This document shows positions 19,864-30,532 of a stretch of DNA of 64,000 nt, piece after piece. This stretch comes from Gonocerus acuteangulatus (Eukaryota; Arthropoda; Insecta; Hemiptera; Coreidae): positions 37,289,054 through 37,353,053 of the forward strand of contig OX328123.1 of NCBI GenBank assembly GCA_946811695.1, given 5' to 3'. The notes under the pieces are model-generated. The model saw only the letters and a program-made list of their open reading frames with translations. It had not been told where the DNA came from and did no database searches. Position numbers and translations under genes: made by a program. Numbering within the stretch: position 1 is the first letter of the stretch; every line of letters begins with the position of its first letter.

Positions 19864-20988
19864 TTAATTTAATTCTGTCTCAATTTCTAAATTATTCACA
19901 GTTTTAATTTTATTCGTATCTTTAAACCAACAGTTCTTTTCCAGGTGATAACGGGTCCCTCGATTCTCTTTCTCGCAAATCCCACAATTTTCCTTCATTT
20001 CAGTATATGGTGCTTTATGAGGTTTTCTAGAAGTTTCCGACATTTTGGAAGTAGTGGGTTTATTCCCCGCATAATCTGTAGGGTTAGTCCTACTTGAGGA
20101 TTCATAGTCGAATTTCTTTAACATGGAAATTAGACGCTGAACTGTGCTAATAGATGATCTACTCAGCTCGTTCTGAATATTATTGGGTAGGCCCAGTACT
20201 ATGAGGTTCAGTATGATGGGATCTGGGATTTCATGATCTAGATCAAGGAGGAACCGTTCCTTTTTTACAACGAAATCTACTAAAGAACCTGTCATATACC
20301 GAAAATTGTAGGCGTATCTAATTGGTGCCCACGAATCATCCCTGAATGTTGAAATCAAGTTTTCTTTCCAACATTCCCAATCAGCTTCGATGCCTAGTTT
20401 TTTCTGAGCATTCGAAAACCAATCATTCATGGATTGATCCAAACATAGCCTAAAGACTTCAATCATTTTGGCACCAGTCATTGGAAATCGTGCCACTTCT
20501 CGCTCGAAATCCTTTACCCAAGCCTGAACGTTTTTGTTCTTAGTTGAAAATTTTTCTACCAATAAATGCTTAGAAATTTCTTCCAAAGAGTCATTTTTTT
20601 GGTCTGCTAGCCTATTAAGACATGTAATTAGTTCAGGAAATCCCAGTTCGGAGGTGGTAGCCCCTACTACTGGTTGCACAGAGATTTCTGGTAGCAGAAA
20701 ATTATTAAAAGTAAAATTCCCCGCTTCGTCTCGATAAATGTCTTGGATTTCCCTTGAAAGTATAACATTAACAGTCCTATACTGACCTCTAGCTCTAATC
20801 GAATTCATGGCATTTTTAACTGGAGGAAGCTCAGCTAAATATTTGTGGTGAATCATACCTTGCTGCTCTTCAGGAAAGCTGTACCATGTTTCGTCGTCCG
20901 TTGATCGGATTCGCTTCAAATTCAAAATCGTCGTCTTCTCAACTACGCAGCTAGCTTCTGCTACGATGTACAGCTGATATTTCGCCAT
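19864..20988 (-). CDS. Gag of Ty3/gypsy element 2
   Basis: An intact 374-residue frame directly upstream of the protease region on the same strand. The middle (about residues 110-290) has the alpha-helical retrotransposon Gag character, and the C-terminus carries a single zinc-knuckle-like motif C-x2-C-x8-H-x4-C ('CGICEKENRG...HLEKNC'). It would form the particle core and bind RNA. The stop at 19864 lies about 90 bases before the DSGA protease motif, so gag and pol are separate or joined by recoding. The call rests on position, zinc knuckle and composition; the clade is not assigned. Confidence 0.8.
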   Translation of the reverse strand: MAKYQLYIVAEASCVVEKTTILNLKRIRSTDDETWYSFPEEQQGMIHHKYLAELPPVKNAMNSIRARGQYRTVNVILSREIQDIYRDEAGNFTFNNFLLPEISVQPVVGATTSELGFPELITCLNRLADQKNDSLEEISKHLLVEKFSTKNKNVQAWVKDFEREVARFPMTGAKMIEVFRLCLDQSMNDWFSNAQKKLGIEADWECWKENLISTFRDDSWAPIRYAYNFRYMTGSLVDFVVKKERFLLDLDHEIPDPIILNLIVLGLPNNIQNELSRSSISTVQRLISMLKKFDYESSSRTNPTDYAGNKPTTSKMSETSRKPHKAPYTEMKENCGICEKENRGTRYHLEKNCWFKDTNKIKTVNNLEIETELN

Positions 20989-21365
20989 CTTGTTAGTAAT
21001 TTTGATTTGTAAGATTCCTACTCGGGATAAGAATCACAATGATTGCATCTGTAAAGAAGGTTTATTTTTATAAAGGATATAAGATGATTACAGAATAATG
21101 ACAATACAGTATTACGGTATGTACAAGAGCAATAACAATAACTGAACATACCTGTAAAGAAGAAATCAAAATTACATGATCATTGGAGTAGGAATCTGAT
21201 AATATAGATCCATCTAGGTGAGGAGTCAAACGTCTACTGATTAAAGGAAACACGGACAGGAAGAGGTAAGGGAAGGAGACAGGCATTGCACTGTCGGCGG
21301 GAGATGAAACAATTCTTACCCTATTATTATGTAGCTATCTCAAGCTGGAACCAATCCAACTTTAC
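20989..21365 (-). other. Probable 5' LTR/leader region of gypsy element 2
   Basis: Upstream of gag on the minus strand there is a TATA-like 'tttataaaaataaa' near 21065-21080 and further A+T-rich sequence. No matching LTR was found at the other end (16695-16799), so I cannot define LTR borders and the 3' LTR appears lost. No other gene is seen here. Confidence 0.35.
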
Positions 21366-21518
21366 ATATATATATATATATAGATATATATAAATTTTAA
21401 CGGGGGTCATTTTCGGTGTCTACTAGGTAGGATCGATAAAGATTTGAAGAAATTTTTCAAAAATTCCGTCATGAGTCCAACCTCAATAGCTACTTTCCTT
21501 CGGAGGAAAGTGCTAAAA
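21366..21518 (+). repeat. P-family tail (3' end only)
   Basis: TA microsatellite followed by about 135 bp nearly identical to 16559-16694, ending in the same hairpin and GCTAAAA. The head of a Q-family copy begins at the next base, so P tail and Q head are directly abutted, as they are again at 37768. Confidence 0.75.
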
Positions 21519-21815
21519 GGTCCGACTCGCAGGAACTGCGTCATCTGAGCGCTGTTCCGTTCTAATCCCTAGTCACATTTGGAAAGATTAAAATATAAAC
21601 AGTTATTATTTTGATTCAACCTTGAAATGATTTTATGGCCACAGAGTGACAAACCTGGCAGGGTCGGCAAGTCCCCACCCACCACTTCTAGAGATACTTA
21701 TTTCACAGGTCAATGCATTGAAAAATATCAAAACGTTTCACATTTTCTTGTGTTCTTCTACTATAATACTAATTCTACAAATAAATGCAATTTAAAACAA
21801 AAAACCATCAATTAA
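21519..21815 (+). repeat. Q-family HINE-like repeat, head only
   Basis: Begins 'GTCCGACTCGCAGGAACTGC' with 'gagcgctgttcc' about 30 bases in, matching other Q heads (37771, 43651, 54487, 55113). The copy lacks its TA tract and tail; P copy 2 begins at 21816. Confidence 0.65.
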
Positions 21816-22267
21816 AAGTCCGTCATGCAGGAGCTGCATAACTAATCACTTTCCTCAGAATTTGGGTAGTGCAGACTACCTTCCAGAACAATTTGCTTAA
21901 AATATCCTACATAAATAAAATAAAAACATGAATAGTTCTCTTTTAATTTTGTAATGAGTAACTGATCAATTACACTGTTCTGCAAAAAAAAACTTTTCTC
22001 CCCTCCCTTGAACAATTTTGCCTGTTTCTCATGTTTTCAGGTGTGCTGAGTCCGAATTTGAACTCAGAAAAATTCTATCACCCTCTGATTTTGAGAGAAA
22101 AGAGGAGAAACTTGGAAAAAATGAAAAATTGTATTTGAAAATTATTGTCTTTATTATAACAGATTTTTTTTTTATTTTTCAACGGTAAAATATAATTAAT
22201 TGAATCCTGCATGTTATCAGGTATAATACTAGATATGACACAACTCAAAAAATATACACACATCGTC

Positions 22268-23415
22268 AATGAGTATTTTTTTTTCTTTTGTACTCTTCCT
22301 CCTCTGTCTCCCGCTGCAGTGTCCAGCAGTAATCCGCCAGCATCTTCTCATCCCATTTGCCAGAATATCATTTTTCCATTCTGGATATGTCTTGGTGGAA
22401 TCGTTCTCCATGTTCGTCCTAAACTGCACCCAAATTTGGGGCGAAAAAGTCAAGGTGACTATGCAGGAAATGTATTTTTAAGGACATATTGCATCCCAAT
22501 GTTTTATATGAAGTAAGCAGTTCTTGGACTATTTTTCGGTAGTCTCTAGATTTTTCGTTTCCCCAAAACTTAGCACATACCTCTCGAAAAGCAATCCAAG
22601 CCTTTTTCTCAGTAGTATTTAACTCTGCTTCAAAAGTGAGGTCCTTGAGTAGATGTCGAATTTGGGGTCCTACAAAAATTCCCTCCTTTATCTTAGCATC
22701 GCTGAGATGCGGAAATTTTTGTTTTAAGTACATGAAACCTTCTCCTTCCTTGTCCATCGCTTTTACGAAGTTTTTCATTAGCCCCAATTTTATGTGGAGT
22801 GGGGGTAAAATTATTTGGTTTTTGTCCACTAATGGAGGATTGGTAATGTTTTTTTCACCTACTTTTTACTTACGCTCTGGCCATTTTTTTACGACATAAT
22901 GGTCTCCTCTTTTTCTGCTGTCCCACTCGTACAAAAAACAACAAAATTTAGTGTAACCTCCTTGGAGTCCTGTAAGCATGGCTACCACTTTAAGATCTGC
23001 ACAAATGCGCCATTTGTACTCATGGTACTTGATTTTTTGTAGAAGTATCTTCATGTTGTCATAGGTTTCTCTCATGTGGACCGAATGAGCTACTGGGATA
23101 GGTGGATGTTTGTTTCCATTATGAAGGAGTACTCCTTTTAAACTAAACTTGGAGCTGTCAATGAATAGTCTCTATTCCTCTGGATTGGTTGGCAGATCAA
23201 GTTCCTGGAGCAAATGAAATACATCATTGCAAAATACAAGATTTTCTTCCATCGAAAAAAGCATAGAACTCCAGATTCCCGTTTTCTGAAGAAAGATATA
23301 TTCACGCCTCCTTCCAAGAGATTCCATTGTTGCAACCTTGACCCAAGCAGCTGAGCTTTTGATTTTGGGAGATCTAAATCACGAACAAGATCATTCAATC
23401 GCCTCTGATTTATGA
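22268..23415 (-). pseudogene. Unassigned transposon protein, C-terminal two-thirds
   Basis: Continuation, on the same strand, of the protein begun at 35735-36300. Recognisable blocks in order: 'LNDLVRDLDLPKSKAQLLGS' (near 23380); a Cys/Trp-rich block 'CCFLYEWDSRKRGDHYVVKK' (near 22910); 'LPPLHIKLGLMKNFVKAMDK' (near 22770); 'SLKIHFLHSHLDFFAPNLGA' (near 22440); and a final 'DEHGERFHQD' block. I know this set as a repetitive protein family of unknown function. Several frameshifts and stops (near 22860, 23137, 22418) make it a pseudogene. The conserved Asp, His and Glu residues in the last two blocks could be catalytic, but that is a guess. Confidence 0.6.
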
Positions 23416-23980
23416 GCTGCACGGAGAAAAAAAACAGGCTGCTCGCATCTACTTTCAGGCTGCGGTATTTTGAAATAGGACATTTTAGTCTAAAATAGGA
23501 TTCCACATATTTTAGCCTAAAGTAGGATTCCACAAGTTAGAGTGCCCGCATTTTATAATAGAGTGCTGGAATGCTAATTCTGCATCCTATAGTAGAGTTC
23601 TCACACCCAAAGCTAGCATCCAACAATAGAGTGCCCAGCACTCTACTTTCAAGTGTGTACCCCTAGACTTTAGATTGCTGGCACTCTGTTACTGGCTTCT
23701 AGCAGCCTACCCATATAGGCTGCGAGCATCCTGATGTTTGCTTCCTGTATCCTACCCCTATAAGCTGCTAGCATCCTATATGGATGGGTTACATTGACCC
23801 CATCCATATAGGATGCTAGCAGCCTACAGAGAAATGACTTTATTATGTGGATAAAAAAGAACAAAGGTAAATTCAGAGTAATAATAATGAGACTTTATTT
23901 GGGTGTAATTTACATATACACTTCTTAACAAGTAGATATTTACAAGTAGGTATGAGGTATACACTTTTTAACAAATATAG

Positions 23981-25133
23981 GGTAAAAATGCAGTTTCCAG
24001 CCCTCCAAACCGATTTCTTTCAAACTTTGCACAATAACGTATTTTGATGCACTAAACACGAATACGGTAAAAGAAAACGTCGGATTTAACTAGGAAAGAA
24101 GTTATAAAGCACTTAAGTTCACTGTTGTGCAGGTTATGAGAGCTAATGTAAACAACTAAATTTGTCAACATACGCATGCGCGGGTATCGAAAAGTTCGTA
24201 ATAAGGAAGTTTAATTGAAATTTACCATAAATTATCGAAATTCATCAGCAGTTATTTATTTACAATCATTTTTTTAAATAATGAAACACTCTTCACATTT
24301 CTTGTTTCGTTCATGAAAAGTATTATATATCTGAAATCCCTTAATAATTAGCTAATGCCTTTATAATAGCAGAAGAATGTCTAGGACGAATGATTAGGAA
24401 TGCAGAAGAATGTCTAGGGCGATTTTAAGGGCAAACATGCTATGCGTTTCCGCTCGCTCCGCTCGCTCAAGAAGATAACAAAACCCCAGTCAATCCAACT
24501 CGCTAAAATTAATAGAATTCTATTAATTTTAGCGAGTTGGATTGACTGGGGTTTTGTTATTTTCTTGAGCGAGCGGAGCGAGCGGAAACGCATAGCACGT
24601 ATGCCCTTAAGCGACAGGTGACGACGGGTGAGAATGCCCTTAAAATTAACAATATCTTTGAATAAATAGTTTCTGAACATTTCAAATGAGAGTTCTCTGT
24701 TTCCCAATGTTACGTATCTGCGCATGCGCATGTTTACAAATACGCTGATGACGCCTAGTTTTATAACCTTCCTAACTTTAGTGCTTAATATTATATTCTA
24801 TTAATTTTAGCAAGTTGGATTGACTGGGGTTTTGTTATCTTTTTGAGCGAGCGTAGCGAGCGGAAACGCATAGCATGTGTGCCTTAAAGTCGTCATTTAT
24901 GCCTTAAAGTCATGTATGCCTTAAAGTCATGTATGCCTTAAAGTCGTCACAAATTTAATTGTTTACATTAGCTCTCATGACCTGCACAACAGTGAACTTA
25001 TGTGCTTAATAACTTCTTTCCTAGTTAAATCCGACGTTTTTTTTAATCGTATTCGTGTTTAGTGCATCAAAATACGTTATTGTGCAAAGTTTGAAAGAAA
25101 TCGGTTTGGAGGGCTGGAAACTGCATTTTTACC
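23981..25133. mobile_element. MULE-like non-autonomous element, 9-bp target duplication
   Basis: 1,153 bp with long terminal inverted repeats (about 190 bp, starting GGTAAAAATGCAGTTTCCAG). It is flanked by perfect 9-bp repeats CAAATATAG at 23972-23980 and 25134-25142. The right arm of the foldback element keeps the same site once, without the insertion (complement at about 35445). Long inverted repeats and a 9-bp duplication are typical of Mutator-like elements. No transposase is encoded. Confidence 0.8.
24425..24610. repeat. Near-perfect 186-bp palindrome inside the MULE-like element
   Basis: Centred on GAATTC at 24515-24520, with about 93-bp arms running from 'ttaagggca' to 'tgcccttaa' and including 'gcgagcggagcgagcgg'. 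A third, single-arm copy lies at about 24795-24890, followed by 17-18 bp tandem units ('tatgccttaaagtc') to 24950. Confidence 0.85.
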
Positions 25134-26825
25134 CAAATATAGATATTTACAAGTGTTAGGTATTAGGTACAATGTACTTATGAGCAATATTGAACAAGTA
25201 GGTCTAGAAATAAAATATTTTTTTTGTTTTCATGACACATATAGCCGTATTCATAAAGCCGAAGACAGTTGATTTCAGCATTTGTTCAAACAGAAACAAA
25301 AATAAATTTTTATTAATAACAAAAGAAAAGTTGTTGTTGTTGTGTTTTATATAATTAAAAAGAAACATAAATAGGCATTTTTTCTAGTTTAAAATGTCGC
25401 AGTAAATTCAAAGCTGCCAGGGAATTACAAAATAAATATAAAATAAGGTTTTTTCTATGGATATGATCATAAATGAAGGAACTCTAGAAACAGAATGGAA
25501 ACCAAAATAAAAGTCTACTAATATAATTTTGAACTAATATTCTAGCCGCATTCTAGGAACGTAAAAAAAAGACTTCCATCAGTTCTCAGCTTACCAGACT
25601 TATTGAACTCCATCTTCAGTTGGTTCTATACCCGCAGCGCCATATTATATTAAGGAATACATTATTTATATTAAGGAAATATATTCTTGAAAAACAAACA
25701 CAACTTTCTTCATTCTATTGTATATAACATCTGTTTTTAAATTTAATAATAAAAACAAGAGCCTGAACTCTATTCTGGCGGTACAGTCTGCATCCAGGCA
25801 TACAGGCTCTTGTTTTTATTATTAAACTAGCTGTTACCCGGTGTGCAATGCTACACCTACTTTATATTAAATATCTGTAGCCGGGCTTACCATGCTACAC
25901 ATGCTTCATATTAAATAGTTGTAACCCAGCTTCCATGGTACGCCTACTTTATATTATATATTTAAAAAAATGAATGATTATATTATATTGGTCCAAATTA
26001 TGAGAATATAAGATAATAAATTGAGAGCTCGGCTGAAAAAGTTATTTTCCATTTTTTTTTAGAGAAAGTGGGGTGGAAATTAAATTGATCCTTATTTTTT
26101 AAAAAGTACCCTTACTTTTAAAATGGTATTACAATTAAGTGATTCCAAATAATTTAATTGCAATACCGTTTTAAAGAAAATCCAAACCAAACTCCCTGTG
26201 TTTAATTTTTTTAAAGAAAAAAAAAATATGTGGTCCATAAATAAATATTCATAAAAAATAGCAATACAAATGAGGCATTTAATTAAGGTTATGATTAGTT
26301 ACAAGTTGTCATAACCTACAACTGAAACTACATTATTTATTTTCATTGATTTTTTTTAAAATATAATATTTATTTATTTTAAGGGCTTCGCATCTAAAGC
26401 TAAAACCTCAATCTTGCGCAGATATAATATTAATATGTTATATTGTTTACCTGTTCATGTAATAATCCGTAACTGAGTTTTTTTTATGAATGAAAAAGTA
26501 GGTAAGTCGTGCAGGGTTTATGTTATGTATGCCAAAAGGAAAGTTTTAAAAACATAGTTTGTTGTTTCACATACACTTTCACATATTTTTGTTCACTTTT
26601 TTTTCCTTTCTATTAAAGCTTCTGTTTCAAATTTTATGGTTCATGCACTCTTCTATAAGGATAGTCCTTCTATCATAGGAAATAGGGGCCTCTAAGAATA
26701 AAAACAAATTTAAGATATTTTTCTTGCAGTTATGGACAACAATGAATTAAAGGTATTTGGGAATTTCAATAACGACATTGACTTGGCGAGCAACAATATT
26801 TTTACCAGAATTGCAACCATATTTA

Positions 26826-27570
26826 AACATTTAGTCCAAGAGCTGGTAACACACTTTTCAAGTGTTTTATGTGCCTTGACATTGTCGTATAGTGGGTCTC
26901 TAGTGTAGATAAAAAGTTAAGTATCTGGTTGCTGGACATACCTTGAAACACCAGGTACTGCGCATGGTAATCAGTAACAAACTATGGGCCAAAAATAGTG
27001 TTTTATTCAGAAGCCATAAGTGTTCAATGTAAAATTAAGGCAATTCTATAATGAATAATATATAAGGCAGACACTTTTAAGTGGGATACATATAAAAAAA
27101 AAAAAAAAAAACGAAGTGGGTTTCTTGTAATATTAAATGAAGTCTCTTCTTCACACTGCTATTTAAACACCATAATTGAAAATAATTACAAAAGGGCAGA
27201 CACTTATTGTGAGGTTTAGTAATCAGCAAACATGAAAATAAATTCAGCCGATGATAGACTGCAATACACTGCGTGTAACCGTAAGAGTGAGTGAGAGCAC
27301 CAATCATCTGGACAGGACAGTTGTGGCTGTTCTAGAAATAAAGCAACTTGCCTTAATTATACATTAAAGATTGTTGGCTTCTGAATAAAATACCATTTTA
27401 GTGACATATTTTTTTAACACCTTTCCCCTATGTGCAGTACCTGGTGTTCCAAGGTATGTCCAGGCTACACATATATGCCTTACCTATCCACGACATGCAA
27501 TACACCAAAATTCCAAGGTGCATAAAACACTTCATGAAATGTGCGTTACCAGCTCTCCGACTAAATGTTG
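26826..27570. repeat. Inverted repeat (foldback-like) inside the Helitron
   Basis: Left arm 26826-27045 ('gagctggtaac', 'caccaggtactg', 'attcagaagcca') is matched in reverse by 27345-27570 ('tggcttctgaat', 'cagtacctggtg', 'gttaccagctc'), imperfectly. The loop of about 300 bp contains an A-run at 27096 and no gene. Target duplications were not identified. Confidence 0.6.
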
Positions 27571-28139
27571 ACAGTCAGAGGATATAACTATCTCAGACAA
27601 AAGAAAGCATATGTCAGAATATAATGATTAAATTATTATGGATATTAAATTAATAAAAAATTGCATGAAAAATTTAATTACTTATTCATTTATTAGAACA
27701 CCACAATTCACGTGACTTCCTCTTCTTATAAAAATAATATTTTAATACATTAATTTATCTGCAAAAAAAAAATAGCATGCATTAAGAATAACTTTATTAA
27801 AAAAAAATTAAAGTGAGGCTGCCCAAATTAATAGGGTTGCTAAACCATACAGCTCTTGTAATAATAAAATAATGTTTCAAAACGTGGTGAAAATTAATTC
27901 ATTTATATACATTCATTTGTATGATTATAAACATTTATGTAATTTATTATGTACATCTATCTATATGTGAATAAAAAAATAAGTTAAATATAACAACATT
28001 TAATATAATATTTTAATAATATTTGCATATGTATGTGGGAGAATTAATTTAAAGTTCATAAATTTAAGTCCTTTACAAAATGACATTGTTCACAAAGGAG
28101 TTTTTAATGTTTAAAAAAATCTTTATGTTTTAAACAAAA

Positions 28140-29350
28140 AGTTCTATCTTTTTGGAAAATCTTGGAACCTTAAACTTAAAGGTACATATTCTGCATATGT
28201 AGACTCTTCTGTAAGATCTTTTTTCTTTCTCGATTTCCAGTATAATACATTACCAATTTATAAGAAATTATTAATGAGAAAACCAGTGGTGGATTTTCCT
28301 TCTAAATGATCATTTAAGAATATAGTCCCTACATCCATCTGTTTGAACAACATTTAGACCCATTTGATATCTTCAACTTTCTTATTTCAACAAAATCTCA
28401 AGCATTATTTTATTTCAAACTATCTTTTTCTCTATCCCAAAAATCACAATCGCTTGAACTTTATCAGATTCACCCTCAGCCAATCCAATACAGCTTATGT
28501 TTTCTTGGATAACATCAACATGCCTAGCGACAATGATTTTATTATTCAAAAGTACTTTATATCCCACTTCACTATAACCGATTAAAATGCACATATTCAC
28601 CTTTTTATCCCATTTAGAAGTTATTATTTGTTCTGGTTTCCTAACAAAATTTTTACTACCATATAAATTAAAGTTAGAAACATCTGGTTTCTTTCCAAAA
28701 CAGTTTTCATAGGGTATTTTATTGTCAATGGTGTTAGCTAAAGAGAGATTTTTCAAATAAGTTGCTGCACAGACCATTTCTGGCCAACATTTTTTTCTAC
28801 AATAGCTTCTGCCAGTAAACAATGAGATATATTCATAATTGTTCTAGTAAATCACACCATTTAATTCATGAACATATGAGGGACAGGGATTAATTATGAT
28901 ACCCTTTTTTTTTTTGGTAGTCATAATTCTTACTATTTAAATATTCCTTACCAATGTCATATCTCACAATACCAATTCTCTTATTTCCTAAGTTTTCAAC
29001 CTCATTTACTTATTGAACAAAGGAATGAAAAACTTCTGTTTTAGGTTTAATAGTTTAAATCCTAGCAATCTTACTATTTATTTGAGTGAGACCGCGACAA
29101 AGGGAATTCATCACTAAACACTTAAATAACAATAAACAATACTGAACAATTATGAAGAAATTAACATGAGAGCAATCTTACTATAATCATCTATAAATGA
29201 AACAAAATATTTTTCACCTTTGAGACTCATAGTTAAAAAAAGGTCCACATCAGTGTAAACAATTCCAAAATACTTTTAGCCTTGTTCTTATTGTTATTTA
29301 CACACTTCATCAGTTTCAATAAAAAAGTTAAGTGTTTTTCCACATACTAA
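28140..29350 (-). pseudogene. Ty1/copia polyprotein remnant
   Basis: On the minus strand the pieces read, in order, as the end of the zinc-binding domain (near 29310), an integrase core fragment with 'FIDDYSK' (near 29180), the post-integrase region with 'IPYENCFGKKPDVSNFNLYG' (28415-28822 frame), and an RNase H fragment with 'KSTTGFLI' and 'STYAEYV' (28150-28330). Stops and frameshifts separate the pieces, and the reverse transcriptase is missing. The remnant lies wholly inside the 4.2-kb Helitron, so it was either captured by it or inserted into it. No LTRs are visible. Confidence 0.72.
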
Positions 29351-30183
29351 AACCCTCTCCATTAAATACCAGTACATATTCATTTATTCATTAAACAGAA
29401 AAGCGAGTGAGAGATACCGAATACTATAACCGCCATTGCAACATTCCTTTACTAAAGAGATAAAAAAACTCTCTCAACAAAAGTATTGAAATTATTAATG
29501 TTCTGAATAGAAACATGAACACTTAATTATAATATATTAGTCCAAATTATGATTAGATAAACACAGAACATTTTTATGATATACTTATTTATACGATATT
29601 AGTCTATATTCTGGTTAGAGCAGTGTTGCCCTAGGCAATCAAATCAAAATTGATTTAATATGAAGAAAACTGATCTGATATTAAGAAAATTAATCTTAAA
29701 AAATATGATATTTTATTATATGATATCTTATATGATATTTGTCCAAACTCTGAGAATATAAACCTACTATTTAGATAAACAAACAAAGGTTTTGTATTGC
29801 ACTTCTTCTTAGAAGGAGGGGCAACACTGGAAAGAAAATGCCGATTTCTGACTAAAAACTCTTCTGTATATGACAGTTTCGAACTCGTTACTTCCAAACT
29901 ATGAATCCTAGAAGATTTCGAGCTAGACTACGAGATTTCCCGGATCAAGACGTATCTATGTGCGAAGTTTGGTCAATATCAGTCAAACGATGTGGATTTG
30001 TATAAGGAACAAACAAACAGACACGTGATTTTTATATATATAGATTTAAAAACAGATGTTATATACAATAGAATGAAGAAAGTTGTGTTTGTTTTTCAAG
30101 AATATATTCCCTTAATATAACATGGAGCTGCGGGTATAGAACCAACTGAAGATGGAGTTCAATAAGCCTGGTAACCTGAGAAC

Positions 30184-30234
<51 letters not shown>

Positions 30235-30532
30235 TAATACGTTTATTTAACATCTGTACATTTGGAGAGTACATTAGTTAAGTTTGCTCTCAGATAAAAA
30301 TAATAATTATATACAGAATTGAGTTGAAATACAAAATAAATAAAAGACAAATAAGCAAATAAATAAAAAATAAAAAAAAAAATAAAAAAAAGAAAGAAAA
30401 AGTACATAAAAAACAAAACAAACAAAAACAATGAATAGGAAATAATAATAAAAATAATAACACAATAATAATAACACTTTTGGAAGGAGCCAATCAATAC
30501 TGGCACTTCCTACTTAGAATAATGTTTTGTCC

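Larger units (their letters stand above)
25827..30044 (-). mobile_element. Helitron family B, 4.2 kb, complete ends
   Basis: On the minus strand it starts TC at 30044 ('TCTATATATATAAAAATCAC') and ends CTAG at 25827-25830, with A at 25826 and T at 30045 outside. The opposite arm of the foldback element has the uninterrupted 'aaattt' at this place, so the insertion is exactly between A and T. Near the 3' end three diverged tandem units of about 60 bp each contain a short hairpin (25827-25960). No Rep/helicase is seen; the interior holds an inverted repeat and a copia remnant, so this is a non-autonomous carrier. Confidence 0.82.

Noticed and set aside
16559..21518. The 145-bp direct repeats around gypsy element 2 as its LTRs
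   Set aside because: The same sequence ends another P copy at 37666-37768 with no retroelement attached, and it contains a TA tract and a terminal hairpin. It is the tail of the P repeat family.
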